Notes: generated by a model not told the origin, from the sequence alone. A stretch of DNA of 64,000 nucleotides from Devosia sp. LC5 (GCF_000735585.1 NZ_JNNO01000005.1:60579-124578), one strand, 5' to 3'. Positions 53,756 to 62,970 are shown, counted from the first letter of the stretch. Made by a program: numbers and translations.

Positions 53756-55516
53756 CTAATAGTGTTCCGGCAGCACAGTGACGACGATGCGCCGGTTCAG
53801 GCGTTTGCCGGCGGGCGTTTCGTTGTCCGCCATCGGGCTGGATTCGCCATAGCCGACGGCATAGAGGCGGTCGGGATTAACGCCGCGCGTGACCAAGGCG
53901 GCGATGACGGCTTCGGCACGGGCCACCGACAGGGCCAGGTTGGAGGCATCATCGCCGTCGGCATCGGTGTGGCCTTCGATGTGCACTACGGCATCGGGGC
54001 AAGCGGAGAGGTCTGCGGCCAATTCATCGAGTGCGGGCTCGGATGCGGCCGTGATGACGGCAGCACCGGATTGGTAGAGAATGGCATTGCGGGCCGAAAA
54101 ATCGGCGAGCGGCGCCACGCAGGCGGCGACCTCGGCGGCAGCGGCCGACAGTGTTGCAGGAGCTGCGGCGACGGGAGCCGCAACTGGTTCAGGAATGGCG
54201 ATAGTGGCGGTCCAATCGGCGGGGTTCGCCGCAGCGGCGATGGCAGCCTTGATGGCGTCGGCCGTGACGCTATCGGGCGCGGTGCCGGATAAGGACCAGA
54301 CATCGGCGCCGTAGTTCAGTCGCCCGTCGGTCATTCGAGCCAGTTGCTGCAGGCCGAGTTGGGCATTGGCGACGAAATCATCCGGGGCGCCGGCCGCGAC
54401 GGAGAGGGCATCGATGGAGCCGCCGGTCTGGGTGGCAAGCGCCTGCAGGTCGGCGTCGGTAGGGACCTGGCCGCTCAGGACAGTCTGCCCCTCAGCACGC
54501 GTTGCCGAGAAAGTATAGGCGGGATCAATGATTACGGGATTTTGTTCTGGATCTGGCGCCGGCGCTTCAGCCGCAGGCTCAGCTGCAGGGGGCGTCTCGG
54601 GCGCAGTTGGCGTAGTGACCGGCGCGGTGGTTGCGACAGTGGCCGCAGGTGCAGCTATGGCCATGGACCAGCCGGCGGCCGCAAGCTGCTTGCTGGTGAA
54701 TTCGGCTTCGATGGCGGCCTTGTCCGCGGGTGATTTCGCTGTGCCGGTCAGAGTCCAGGCGGCGCCTTCCAGCACTATCCTGCCCTCGGACAAGCGCTGC
54801 AGCAAAGCCAGGGCAGTCTGCGCCGATCCGCTAAAGCCGTTGGGCGCTCCAGAGGCATAGGTCATGCCGGTTCGCGCATTCGCGCCGGCTCTGGCCAGCA
54901 ATGCCGCTTCATCGTCGGGGCTGGGCACGGAGCCGGACAGCAGGATAGCACCGCCGGCAGATTTGGTGGCGGTCCAGGTGAAATTGGCGGCGACGGGCGC
55001 GGTGATCTCGGCCTGAGCGAGAACGAGGCCTTGCGGCGCACCGGCGGAGATGGTGCTGCGCAGGGCCTGATAATCGGCACTCGAGCGGGCTATGCCATTG
55101 ATGGTGATGACATTCTGGCGCAGGGCGAAGCGGCCCTCGCTCATGCGGGCCAGCACCGAGAGGCCGAAATCGACCGCTGGGCGGTAATTGCCGGGTGCCC
55201 CGCTCCCCAATTTGAGCCAGGAAATATCGGCGCCCTGGAACTGGCGCAGAGCTTGGCGGGTAGCCTCATCGGGTGCGTAGCCGTCGAAGACGATAGTCCC
55301 ACCGGGCTGCAGCGTGGCGCTCACCCAATAATCGGCAATGCGCGGCGCATCCAGGGTGACGATGCTACCGCCCGATTGGAGTTGCGCCACGATGAGCGGA
55401 GCAGGATCAAGGCGCTGGGCACCATCATTGGCGGCTGCACTCGTGAGACAAATGGTTGTTGCCGCCAGAGCCATGGCTAGCCCCGGCGCGACCCATTTGA
55501 TGAGGTCCTTGATCAT
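53756..55516 (-). CDS. OmpA-family protein with three internal repeats
   Basis: 586-residue exported protein. After a signal peptide (GLAMALAATTICLTSAA) come three repeats of about 110-120 residues, each with a GG-x-IV-L-x-G strand pair and GAP-x-F-x(5)-LQ-LARMSEGR-like segment (about 45-160, 175-280, 330-435). A Pro/Ala linker separates the second and third. The C-terminal OmpA domain binds peptidoglycan (HIEGHTDADGDDASNLALS and NRRIVVTV). The repeats resemble BON modules. ATG at 55516 is chosen over 55543. Confidence 0.82.
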   Translation of the reverse strand: MIKDLIKWVAPGLAMALAATTICLTSAAANDGAQRLDPAPLIVAQLQSGGSIVTLDAPRIADYWVSATLQPGGTIVFDGYAPDEATRQALRQFQGADISWLKLGSGAPGNYRPAVDFGLSVLARMSEGRFALRQNVITINGIARSSADYQALRSTISAGAPQGLVLAQAEITAPVAANFTWTATKSAGGAILLSGSVPSPDDEAALLARAGANARTGMTYASGAPNGFSGSAQTALALLQRLSEGRIVLEGAAWTLTGTAKSPADKAAIEAEFTSKQLAAAGWSMAIAAPAATVATTAPVTTPTAPETPPAAEPAAEAPAPDPEQNPVIIDPAYTFSATRAEGQTVLSGQVPTDADLQALATQTGGSIDALSVAAGAPDDFVANAQLGLQQLARMTDGRLNYGADVWSLSGTAPDSVTADAIKAAIAAAANPADWTATIAIPEPVAAPVAAAPATLSAAAAEVAACVAPLADFSARNAILYQSGAAVITAASEPALDELAADLSACPDAVVHIEGHTDADGDDASNLALSVARAEAVIAALVTRGVNPDRLYAVGYGESSPMADNETPAGKRLNRRIVVTVLPEHY

Positions 55517-55702
55517 GCCCGTTCCAAAAAGAGAATTCCGCAATTGGCGGCAAACCTAGAGCATTTCGCCCGGCTTTGGAACGAAAATGCGCGGGTTAAG
55601 TGTTTGGATTTTATGTAGGATTCAGATGTTGAACGAGGAGATGTGAGAGGGGGGTGAGCGAAGCTGCGAATCATGGGCGCTCTGCCCTTGCCGAAGGAAA
55701 CA

Positions 55703-55729
55703 GAGGTTCCCGCTTTCGCGGGAATGACA
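55703..55729. repeat. Family A repeat, right arm only
   Basis: Identical over 27 bases to the right arm of copy 1 (73-99), flanked by the same AAACA before it and ATYGTGG after. No left arm is present. Confidence 0.85.
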
Positions 55730-55798
55730 TCGTGGTGGGTGAATGGCGCGGCCCTTGAGACTGCCGGACGAGCGAGATGCATCCACAACGACAAAAAG

Positions 55799-55823
55799 AA
55801 AGGCCCGGCAGAGCCGGGCCTTT
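55799..55823 (-). terminator. Rho-independent terminator after porin gene
   Basis: Perfect 11-base stem AAAGGCCCGGC (55799-55809) with GCCGGGCCTTT (55813-55823), 3-base loop, and a TTTCTTTTTG run on the minus strand. A strong terminator for a highly expressed gene. Confidence 0.93.
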
Positions 55824-55848
55824 CCCAATCCATAAGAAGGATCGACGA

Positions 55849-57204
55849 TTAGTCGAAGGTCTTCTCGGCAGTGAACGACACCTTGTAGGCGCTTTCGGTG
55901 GTCAGTTCGCCCTTCAGGCTGGAGGTGAAACCACCGCCAGGAGCCCACTTCACGCCCAGAGCACCGTAACCGACGCTATCGACGCCAGCGCCGAGTTCAA
56001 CACCATTGCCGAAGTAACCACCGACTTCACCGGTGACTTCGATGGTCTCAGTGACCGCAGCAATGAGCTGAGCAGCAACCTGAACGGTGTCAACATCGAG
56101 AGTGTCGCTGTGGAACCAACGGCTACCCAGGTTGATCTTGATACCATCGGTGATCGTGGCGCCAATCGAGCCGGCGACACCGTAGCCTTCAAGACCATAG
56201 GTATCAACGTATTCACCCGACAGAGCGACGGTGAACATATCGAAGCCAGCTTCGGCCGAGATCAAAGCATGGAGCTTGGAATCGTCGAGTACTTCGTTCT
56301 GTACGTAACCAAGAGCCGCGCGGACCTTGAACATGTCGAACGTACCGGTAGCACCGGCATGCAGACCGTAGAACTCGGTCGTGCCATCAATGATACCGCC
56401 AGCAAAGCCAGTCAGGTGTGCAGTGACGTTTTCGCCAGCGTAGCTAACAACACCGACCAGGGTACCCGTGCTCTCGACCTCAGTCCAAGGACCAATGGTC
56501 TGACCTTCGAGGTTTTCAAGGCCGACGCCGACGGAGACGCCGTTGCCGAGATCGGAAACGATCTGGATGACGTGACCGCCGAAGCCGTCTTCGTCGCCTT
56601 CGAGCAGGATGCCATTGTCAACTTCGTTGTAGCCGAAGGTACGCAGGAAGTTGAAGGGCTGCGAGTCACCGAAGTTACCAATGGTGCTCTTCTTACCGGC
56701 CATCAGGACTGTCGAGTCGCCAACCGAAACATAGGCTTCGTCGATGACAAGGCCGTTGTCGCCGTGGGCTTCATAGTCAGCCTCGTTCTGAACATCCCAG
56801 CGCTCCTGGAAGTTCAGCTTCAACACGGCCTTGGCAGTGCCGAAATCGCTATCGGACGAACCGACAAACTTCAGCCATGCCGTCGACTTCGTACGCCAAT
56901 CAAGCTCGCCGTCAGGACCGGAGCCGGCGCCGATAAAGTTGATGGGGCCGCCAAAATTCACGATATCGTCGGTCGGACCGACCAAGCCTACGATCGGCTC
57001 GTCCTTGTAGTCGCCCCAGTAGAATTCGTACTTCACGCCGCCCGAGATCTGCAGGCAGTTGGTGTCCGACGAGATCGTCAGGCCCGAGATGCCGAGCGAG
57101 TCGCAAACGTCCAGCGACGTCAGCACGCCCAGATCGGCTGCATAGCCAGCGGTCGAGAGACCAGCGGCGGCAATAGAACCGAGGATAAGGCTCTTGAGTT
57201 TCAT
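55849..57204 (-). CDS. Alphaproteobacterial porin (Porin_2)
   Basis: 451-residue outer-membrane beta-barrel. Signal peptide MKLKSLILGSIAAAGLSTAG, then the family start VCDSLGISGLTISSD-NC-LQISGGVKYEFYWG (segments). Alternating beta-strands continue to the C-terminus (YKVSFTAEKTFD). It forms a diffusion channel. ATG at 57204 follows GGAGG. Codon use is biased to C-ending codons more than the neighbours, suggesting high expression. Confidence 0.9.
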   Translation of the reverse strand: MKLKSLILGSIAAAGLSTAGYAADLGVLTSLDVCDSLGISGLTISSDTNCLQISGGVKYEFYWGDYKDEPIVGLVGPTDDIVNFGGPINFIGAGSGPDGELDWRTKSTAWLKFVGSSDSDFGTAKAVLKLNFQERWDVQNEADYEAHGDNGLVIDEAYVSVGDSTVLMAGKKSTIGNFGDSQPFNFLRTFGYNEVDNGILLEGDEDGFGGHVIQIVSDLGNGVSVGVGLENLEGQTIGPWTEVESTGTLVGVVSYAGENVTAHLTGFAGGIIDGTTEFYGLHAGATGTFDMFKVRAALGYVQNEVLDDSKLHALISAEAGFDMFTVALSGEYVDTYGLEGYGVAGSIGATITDGIKINLGSRWFHSDTLDVDTVQVAAQLIAAVTETIEVTGEVGGYFGNGVELGAGVDSVGYGALGVKWAPGGGFTSSLKGELTTESAYKVSFTAEKTFD

Positions 57205-57648
57205 TATTTGACCTCCAAAGTCAGTCATTCTTGGTGCCGGTTACCCAGCGGTTTGCCGTAACGCGACCACACTATCGTGGTGCAGTGTGTTGCCGTCGCG
57301 TTGCGACCGACAAACGATCCCATGCATGGATTCGCAAGACCCACTCTACGCATGCAAACTTTGGACGCAATCGAACAAAGCCGGTTTTGGGGCCGCCACA
57401 ATATGGTTGCACCCCCAATGTTGCAGATTCAGCACACACACGGTAATCACTCGTTAAGGCGGATGAATCCGGGGTTAAATTTTCCATCTTTTGAAGGGGT
57501 TAACAGCCTCTTGGGGTGGTAACCGGGCAAGGCTGTGCCTTTGACGGTATTTCCCGCCGCCCATAAGCCCGCCGCAATGACGTGGCGGGAATGTGCCGGT
57601 AATCGGGACGCAATGGGGCAGCGCGCTGCCGGCAATGGGGGAATATGC
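57205..57648. other. Intergenic region between porin and SDR genes
   Basis: 444 bases between divergent genes. It is clearly A/T-richer than its surroundings, as expected for strong promoters and regulatory sites of the porin. The short frames inside (57231-57522 plus, 57272-57728 minus) are not supported. No RNA gene is recognised. Confidence 0.65.
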
Positions 57649-58392
57649 ATGACACATAGGGACAAAGTCGCCGTTATCACGGGGGGAAGCTCTGGAATTG
57701 GCCGGGCGGCGGCTATCGGCTTTGCCAAGGCGGGATACCGGGTGGCGATTTGCGGGCGGCGCGCCGAGGCCCTCGAAGCGGTGGCGGCGGAAACCGGCGC
57801 CTATTGGGCGACGTGCGACGTGACGGACCCGGCGCAGGTGGCGCATTTCTTTACCGGGCTGCGGGCGCAGCATCCGCGGATCGACGTGGTGTTCAACAAT
57901 GCCGGGCGATTTGCGCCGGCCCTGTCCTTCGGGGATATCGACGTGCCGACCTGGCGCGAAATGATCGATACCAATCTCAACGGCGCCTTCTATATCGCGC
58001 GCGAGGCGTTTCGGGCGATGCGGGACCAGAGCCCGCAGGGCGGCCGGATCATCAACAATGGCTCGATCTCTGCGCATGCGCCCCGGCCGGGCGCGGCGAG
58101 CTATACAACCTCCAAGCATGCGATTACCGGGCTGACCAAGGCGATTTCGCTGGATGGACGCGCGTTCAACATTGCCTGCGGGCAGGTCGATATCGGCAAT
58201 GCGGCAACTGATATGACCAGCCATATGAATTCGGGCTCGCTGCAGGCCAATGGCACGATCATGCCGGAGCCGACATTCGATGTGGCCCATGTGGTGGATG
58301 CACTGCTCTATATGAGCGGGCTGCCGCTGAGCGCGAATGTGCAGTTCATGACGGTGATGGCGACGACCATGCCGTATATCGGGCGAGGTTAG
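57649..58392 (+). CDS. SDR-family oxidoreductase
   Basis: 247-residue NAD(P)-dependent short-chain dehydrogenase. The coenzyme motif is TGGSSGIGRAAA, the NNAG motif is FNNAGRF, and the active site is Ser in NNGSISAHAP with Y-T-T-S-K. Substrate unknown. ATG at 57649 follows GGGGAATATGC. The next gene, nagA, is convergent, with 1 base between stops. Confidence 0.88.
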   Translation: MTHRDKVAVITGGSSGIGRAAAIGFAKAGYRVAICGRRAEALEAVAAETGAYWATCDVTDPAQVAHFFTGLRAQHPRIDVVFNNAGRFAPALSFGDIDVPTWREMIDTNLNGAFYIAREAFRAMRDQSPQGGRIINNGSISAHAPRPGAASYTTSKHAITGLTKAISLDGRAFNIACGQVDIGNAATDMTSHMNSGSLQANGTIMPEPTFDVAHVVDALLYMSGLPLSANVQFMTVMATTMPYIGRG

Positions 58393-58393
58393 C

Positions 58394-59560
58394 CTAACCG
58401 GCGGCCTGATAGACTTTGGTGCCGGCTATCCAGGTCGAGGCGACGTGGCGCGCGGCGTCGAGGTGGACGAAGTTTGCTATCGCGCCGGGCCGGAGGTGAC
58501 CATGGTCGGCGGCGATGCCTATGGCTTGGGCGGGATAGAGCGAGGCCATTCGCAGCGCCTCATCGAGGGGCAGGCCTATGCTTGTGCACATGAACTCGAC
58601 GGCGTCGATCATGTCGAGGTCGGCGCCGGCCAGTGTGCCATCGGCGAGGCGCAGGGCGCCGTCGGAGCGGGTGATGGTACGGCCGTTCAGCGTCAGCGTC
58701 TTGATGTCGGTGCCGGTTTGCGACATGGCGTCGGTGACCAGGAAAATGCGGCCGGGGCCGGATTTGGCGCGCAGGGCTATGTCAATCGTGGTGGGATGGA
58801 CGTGGATGCCATCGGCGATCAGGCCGGCGAAGACATTGTCATGCACTAGTACCGCGCCGACGACGCCGGGTTCGCGGTTGCCCAATTGGCTCATGGCATT
58901 GAAGAGGTGGGTGGCCATACTTGCGCCGGCAGCAAAGGCCGCAGCGGTCGTGCCGGCACTAGCGTCGGAGTGACCGATGCTGACCACGATGCCGGCGGCG
59001 GACAGCGCCGCGATCTGGGCCGGAGTGACGGTTTCGGCGGCGACGGTGCAGAGCAGGTTCGGTACCTGCTGGCGGGCGGCGAGCAGGCGGGAGAGATCAG
59101 CGTCGTCCATCGGGCGGATCAGGGCCGGGTCATGCGTGCCTTTGCGGGCAATGGAGAGATGCGGCCCCTCGAGGTGAAGGCCAAGGAAGCCGGGAACGCC
59201 TTGGGTGGTTGCAGCGGCGCCGGCAGCGATGGCGCGGATATTGACCTCGACAGTGTCGGTAATCAGCGTCGGCAACAGCGCGGTGGTGCCGAATTGGGCG
59301 TGGGCGGCGCAGATGGTGCGGATACACTCAAGCGTAGGGTCGTTATTGAATAGCACCCCGCCACCGCCATTGACCTGCAGATCGATGAAGCCGGGCACCA
59401 GCATGCCGCCAGCCAAATGGACGGTTTCGGCATTGGCGGGCACGGCGCCCGCCTGCACGATGCCGCAGACCTGGCCGAATTCGATCAGCAGGGCTGCATC
59501 GTCCTGCCAATCGTGCCCGTCGAAAATACGGGCGCCCGTTACCGCAAGAAGATCGCTCAT
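58394..59560 (-). CDS. nagA: N-acetylglucosamine-6-phosphate deacetylase
   Basis: 388-residue amidohydrolase that makes glucosamine-6-phosphate from its N-acetyl form. Metal and catalytic residues are in GLHLEGPHLS (Glu), VSIGHSDASAGTT (His), ATHLFNAMSQL (His) and FLVTDAMSQTG (Asp). It overlaps the SIS gene by 4 bases at its start. Confidence 0.93.
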   Translation of the reverse strand: MSDLLAVTGARIFDGHDWQDDAALLIEFGQVCGIVQAGAVPANAETVHLAGGMLVPGFIDLQVNGGGGVLFNNDPTLECIRTICAAHAQFGTTALLPTLITDTVEVNIRAIAAGAAATTQGVPGFLGLHLEGPHLSIARKGTHDPALIRPMDDADLSRLLAARQQVPNLLCTVAAETVTPAQIAALSAAGIVVSIGHSDASAGTTAAAFAAGASMATHLFNAMSQLGNREPGVVGAVLVHDNVFAGLIADGIHVHPTTIDIALRAKSGPGRIFLVTDAMSQTGTDIKTLTLNGRTITRSDGALRLADGTLAGADLDMIDAVEFMCTSIGLPLDEALRMASLYPAQAIGIAADHGHLRPGAIANFVHLDAARHVASTWIAGTKVYQAAG

Positions 59561-60585
59561 ACCGTCTCGGTTACCTTTTTGAGCAGGCGAGGCTCATCGG
59601 GGTTGAGGCCACGATGGCGGGCGAGAGCTTCGACGAAGCCATAGAAGGAGACGATAAGGGCCAGCGGATCGGTGATGGGGTGGCCGGTGGGCGCGAAGGG
59701 CAGGCGGACGGCCGGGCCGGGGTGATCGCTGGTAAGGAAGGCCAAGGCGCCCTGCCCGGCCAGCTTATGCGCCATTTCGGCAACCGAGGACTCGGCGGCA
59801 TCGCGGGCGGCCAAGGCCAGCACTGGATAGCCCGGCGTGACGATGGAAACCGGGCCGTGCATCACTTCGGCGGAACTGTAGGATTCGGCCTGGACGCCGC
59901 AGGTTTCCTTGAACTTGAGGGCCGCTTCATTGGCGATGGCCCAACCGGGACCGCGCCCGAGAACGTAGAGTGCGTTGTGGCCATCAAGGGCGCCGATCAG
60001 TTCGGACCAGTCGCAGGCGACGGCCGCCGCCAGCGATTCCGGCAGGGCGTGGACGGCGCGGGACAGGTCCGCATCGCCGCTCCATTCGGCCAACAGAGCA
60101 AGGCCGGCAACGATGGAGGTGGCGAAGGTCTTGGTGGCGGCGACGGACTTTTCGACGCCGGCATGCAGGTCGATGGTGAAATCGGCGCTTTCGGCCAGCG
60201 GCGAAGTGGCGGTGTTGGTGATGGCGATGGTCGTGGCGCCGCCACGCTTGGCGGATTGGGCCATGCCCACGATATCGGGGCTTTTGCCAGACTGGGAGAT
60301 GGCGATGGCCACGGCGCGATCAAGCCGGAGTTGCTTGTTGTAGATCGAAGCAATGGAGGGGCCGATGGAGGCGACGGGCAGGCCCAGCGTCAGTTCGATG
60401 GCGTATTTGAGATAGGTGGAGGCGTGGTCGGATGAGCCGCGCGCCACGGTGGCGACCAGCGACGGGTCCCTAGCGCGCAGAGCTGCGGCAGCGGCTGTGA
60501 TGACCGGCGCGCTCTTGTCGAGGAAATTGGCCACGGCGCTGGGGATCTCGTTGATCTCGCGGCGCATATGGGTCTGGTTCGTCAT
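59557..60585 (-). CDS. SIS-domain aminosugar isomerase/deaminase (NagB-II/GlmS-like)
   Basis: 342-residue protein with two SIS sugar-phosphate domains and no glutaminase domain. Phosphosugar motifs are ISQSGKSPDIVGMA and EVMHGPVSIVTPG. In many bacteria such a protein replaces NagB, deaminating glucosamine-6-phosphate to fructose-6-phosphate. The place between nagA and a GntR regulator supports this. Overlaps the regulator gene by 4 bases. Confidence 0.85.
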   Translation of the reverse strand: MTNQTHMRREINEIPSAVANFLDKSAPVITAAAAALRARDPSLVATVARGSSDHASTYLKYAIELTLGLPVASIGPSIASIYNKQLRLDRAVAIAISQSGKSPDIVGMAQSAKRGGATTIAITNTATSPLAESADFTIDLHAGVEKSVAATKTFATSIVAGLALLAEWSGDADLSRAVHALPESLAAAVACDWSELIGALDGHNALYVLGRGPGWAIANEAALKFKETCGVQAESYSSAEVMHGPVSIVTPGYPVLALAARDAAESSVAEMAHKLAGQGALAFLTSDHPGPAVRLPFAPTGHPITDPLALIVSFYGFVEALARHRGLNPDEPRLLKKVTETV

Positions 60586-61370
60586 GGTTTGGCGGCTCCA
60601 TTGGACGACGTGTCCCCGATCCGCAGTTCGGCGACGAAGTCATAGGTATCGCCCCGATAGATGGAGCGGGTGAATTCGATGACCCGGCCGGAGGCCAGGT
60701 AGGATGTGCGCTCAATATTGAGGCTGGCCGAACCGGCGGCGACCTGCAACAGATCGGCATCTTCGGCGCCCAGATTGGCGGCCCTGATGCGCTGGATGGC
60801 GCGGATGGGACGATTACCGGAGCGTTCGAGCAGCTTATAGAGCGAATCCGAGACAACCGCCGGATCAGGCAGGACGCGGGCCGACAGACTCGCCCGCTCG
60901 ATAGCCAATGGCGTATCGCCGGTAAGCCGCAAACGAGCGATGCGGGAGACATGCTCGCCGGGCGACAGGCCAAGGATAACGGTCTCCTCCGGCGAAGGCA
61001 GATAGAGGCCGCGATCAAGCCATTCGGAGCGCACGGCCATGCCGCGGCGGGCCATGTCCTCAGTAAAGGAGGTGAGTTGGGACAGCGATTGTTCGACGCG
61101 CTGCGGCTGGGGGGCGACGAAGGTGCCCGAGCCGTGCCGCTGTACCAGAACGCCATCCTGAACCAGCTGCAGCACCGCCTTGCGGACGGTGACGCGCGAG
61201 ACATCGACCTTGAGCGCCAGGTCGCGCTCGGAGGGCAGCGCATCGCCGGGGCTGATGGCGCCCTTGTTGATGGCATCCTCGATCCAGCGCTTGAGCTGGA
61301 GATAAAGCGGGCCGCCAGTGGGCAGGACCACCGGGCCATCGAAAAACAAACTATTGGTCAGGTCAGCCAC
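60582..61370 (-). CDS. GntR/HutC-family regulator of the nag operon
   Basis: 262-residue regulator. The N-terminal winged helix is LKVDVSRVTVRKAVLQLVQDGVL with HGSGTFV, and the C-terminal UTRA domain has RLRLTGDTPLAIERASL. GTG at 61370 with GGGGGAG just upstream is preferred; ATG at 61406 has no ribosome site and follows the operator closely. It is first in the operon, so it is autoregulated. A NagR/NagQ-type repressor responding to an amino-sugar phosphate is likely. Confidence 0.82.
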   Translation of the reverse strand: MADLTNSLFFDGPVVLPTGGPLYLQLKRWIEDAINKGAISPGDALPSERDLALKVDVSRVTVRKAVLQLVQDGVLVQRHGSGTFVAPQPQRVEQSLSQLTSFTEDMARRGMAVRSEWLDRGLYLPSPEETVILGLSPGEHVSRIARLRLTGDTPLAIERASLSARVLPDPAVVSDSLYKLLERSGNRPIRAIQRIRAANLGAEDADLLQVAAGSASLNIERTSYLASGRVIEFTRSIYRGDTYDFVAELRIGDTSSNGAAKP

Positions 61371-61410
61371 GGCTCCCCCGCATAAGACGCTAGCGCTTGC
61401 CTGCATCAAG

Positions 61411-61427
61411 ATACCAATAAAATACCA
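61411..61427 (-). promoter_or_regulatory. Candidate GntR-type operator copy 1
   Basis: On the minus strand TGGTATTTTATTGGTAT, a tandem of TGGTAT. It lies about 40 bases before the GTG start of the regulator gene. It matches copy 2 at 61544-61560 at 15 of 17 positions, in the opposite orientation. Confidence 0.55.
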
Positions 61428-61543
61428 TTCACCAAGCCAAAAATGACTCCCGACGGCGATTGGCCGGGCATAAGCGGATAATTCCTTGTCGTTTGGGCGA
61501 AGCGCCCCTGCTGGCATCACGGCAGCGAGATTGAAGGCGGAAG

Positions 61544-61560
61544 TGGTATTTTTTTGGCAT
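61544..61560 (+). promoter_or_regulatory. Candidate GntR-type operator copy 2
   Basis: TGGTATTTTTTTGGCAT on the plus strand. Together with copy 1 it gives a widely spaced inverted pair, which could allow DNA looping or independent control of the two divergent promoters. Confidence 0.5.
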
Positions 61561-61607
61561 TACACGGCAAAAAGCCGGTTGATACGATAAAAATTAGGAA
61601 AAGGAGC

Positions 61608-61643
61608 ATGGCTTTGTCGAAAAGCCGTTACGCGGCTCGTTGA
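61608..61643 (+). CDS. Possible 11-residue leader peptide
   Basis: ATG at 61608 preceded by a perfect AAAAGGAG ribosome site, encoding MALSKSRYAAR then TGA. The coding stretch can form a small stem (AGCCG with CGGCT). It lies 33 bases before the SRPBCC gene, so it may be a leader ORF. It is too short to verify by similarity; the ribosome site is the only strong sign. Confidence 0.3.
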   Translation: MALSKSRYAAR

Positions 61644-61676
61644 CAGGTTGAACCCGCAACATATGGAGATTGCAAA

Positions 61677-62159
61677 ATGACCGCTCAAGCCAACACCGCC
61701 CAGGATGCCAATCGCGACCTGGTGCTGACCCGCCTGATCGATGCGCCGCGCGAGAAGCTCTATGCCGCCTGGACGCAGCCCGAATTGGTGACGCAATGGT
61801 TTGCGCCCAAGCCGTGGTCGACACCTAAGGCCGTGCTGGATGTGCGGGTGGGCGGCGCCAGCGTGGTGACGATGGCCGATGAAAACGGCACTGAATATCC
61901 CAATCCCGGGCAATACCTGGAGGTCGTCCCCAATGAGAAGCTGGTGTTCACCGATGCCTATATCGGGGACTGGGAACCCTCGGCCAAGCCGTTCATGACC
62001 GTAATCCTGACCTTCACCGAAGAAGCCGGCAAGACGCGGTATACCGCAATCGCCCGCCACTGGACAGCGGAAGACCGCAAGACCCACGAAGATATGGGAT
62101 TCCACGAAGGATGGGGCCAGTGTGCGGACCAGTTGGAAGAACTGGTCAAGCGCATCTAA
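61677..62159 (+). CDS. SRPBCC/AHSA1-domain protein
   Basis: 160-residue protein with the START-like fold of the AHA1 group: VLTRLIDAPREKLYAAWTQPEL and an internal QWFAPKPWS, ending with GWGQCADQLEELVK. Members bind small hydrophobic molecules; function here unknown. ATG at 61677 follows ATGGAGAT. Confidence 0.88.
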   Translation: MTAQANTAQDANRDLVLTRLIDAPREKLYAAWTQPELVTQWFAPKPWSTPKAVLDVRVGGASVVTMADENGTEYPNPGQYLEVVPNEKLVFTDAYIGDWEPSAKPFMTVILTFTEEAGKTRYTAIARHWTAEDRKTHEDMGFHEGWGQCADQLEELVKRI

Positions 62160-62302
62160 GGCAGACTAACGCTGCGCGAGGCCGTAAGCTAAAGTTGTGG
62201 CCGCAAGGGCCGCAACTTTGGCCGGATGCGCGCATAGCTTGCCTTCTGCGCCCATTATGTCAGGCTCCTTGGTGTCGAGTCCCTTTCTTGAGGAGGAAAA
62301 CA

Positions 62303-62554
62303 ATGGGTTTTGACGGTGTAGGCTGGCTTGCGGCAATCATCATCGGCGGTGTTGCCGGGTGGCTGGCCAAGCAGTTCATGCAGACCAATACGGGCCTGCT
62401 CATGAACATCATTCTGGGCATTGTCGGCGCCATCGTCGCCAGCCTGATACTTGGACTATTGGGCATCTCGTTTGGCGGATGGCTCGGCTACCTGATCGCA
62501 GGCTTTATCGGCGCTTGCATCATCATCGCGATCGGCCGCGCCGTTACGCGCTGA
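62303..62554 (+). CDS. GlsB/YeaQ/YmgE-family stress-response membrane protein
   Basis: 83-residue transglycosylase-associated membrane protein with three hydrophobic helices and Gly-rich repeats (IIIGGVAGWLAKQFM; GGWLGYLIAGFIGACIIIAIGR). ATG at 62303 follows AGGAGG. Such proteins are induced by general stress. A weak hairpin (GACCCCG and CGGGGTC, 62572-62595) follows and could act as a terminator. Confidence 0.9.
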   Translation: MGFDGVGWLAAIIIGGVAGWLAKQFMQTNTGLLMNIILGIVGAIVASLILGLLGISFGGWLGYLIAGFIGACIIIAIGRAVTR

Positions 62555-62970
62555 GTTTTGTCATCGCACTGGACCCCGAGCGTTTGCCCGGGGTCAGCCG
62601 GCCCCGCAGCAGTGAGGGGCTTAGCCAAAACCACGCTGCGGCCGGCCGGTTTCATCGATTCGCAAATAAATGGCGGAGAGGATGGGACTCTCCGGGAGTT
62701 CCGGAAACGCGGGACTTTCAGCGGCCAAGGCTCGAAAACCAATGTGTATCATGCACATTGCTATTTCAAGGGCGGGCTAGGATCAGGAAATTGCTCAACA
62801 TGGCCGTTGAGGGACGGGGCTGAAATGGACACGGCTTTGGGGGCCACCAGGTTGGGCTGATCCGGCTGAAAGGGGGTAGAAAGCGGATAAGGTGGATGGC
62901 TCCCGCTCCCGGCATCTGAGTGCCAAAGTGGGTTTGCTATCAGGCAACCCGAGCAAAGGAGCCATCCGCC
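62555..62970. other. Intergenic region before IS110 remnant
   Basis: 416 bases without a gene. It holds a hairpin at 62572-62595, GC-rich palindromic sequence near 62595-62650 and, from roughly 62890, what looks like the noncoding left end of the IS element, since AAAGGAGCCATCC directly precedes the transposase start. The ORFs here are low quality. Confidence 0.6.

Larger units (their letters stand above)
55517..55848. other. Intergenic region between porin and OmpA-family genes
   Basis: 332 bases with no gene. It contains a solo family A arm (55703-55729), the porin terminator (55799-55823) and the presumed promoter of the OmpA gene near 55520-55620, where the sequence is A/T-richer. Confidence 0.7.
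61371..61676. other. Intergenic region between nag operon and SRPBCC gene
   Basis: 306 bases between divergent genes. It carries two copies of an operator-like motif (61411-61427 and 61544-61560), a leader-like mini-ORF (61608-61643) and A/T-rich stretches. No other feature is recognised. Confidence 0.65.
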
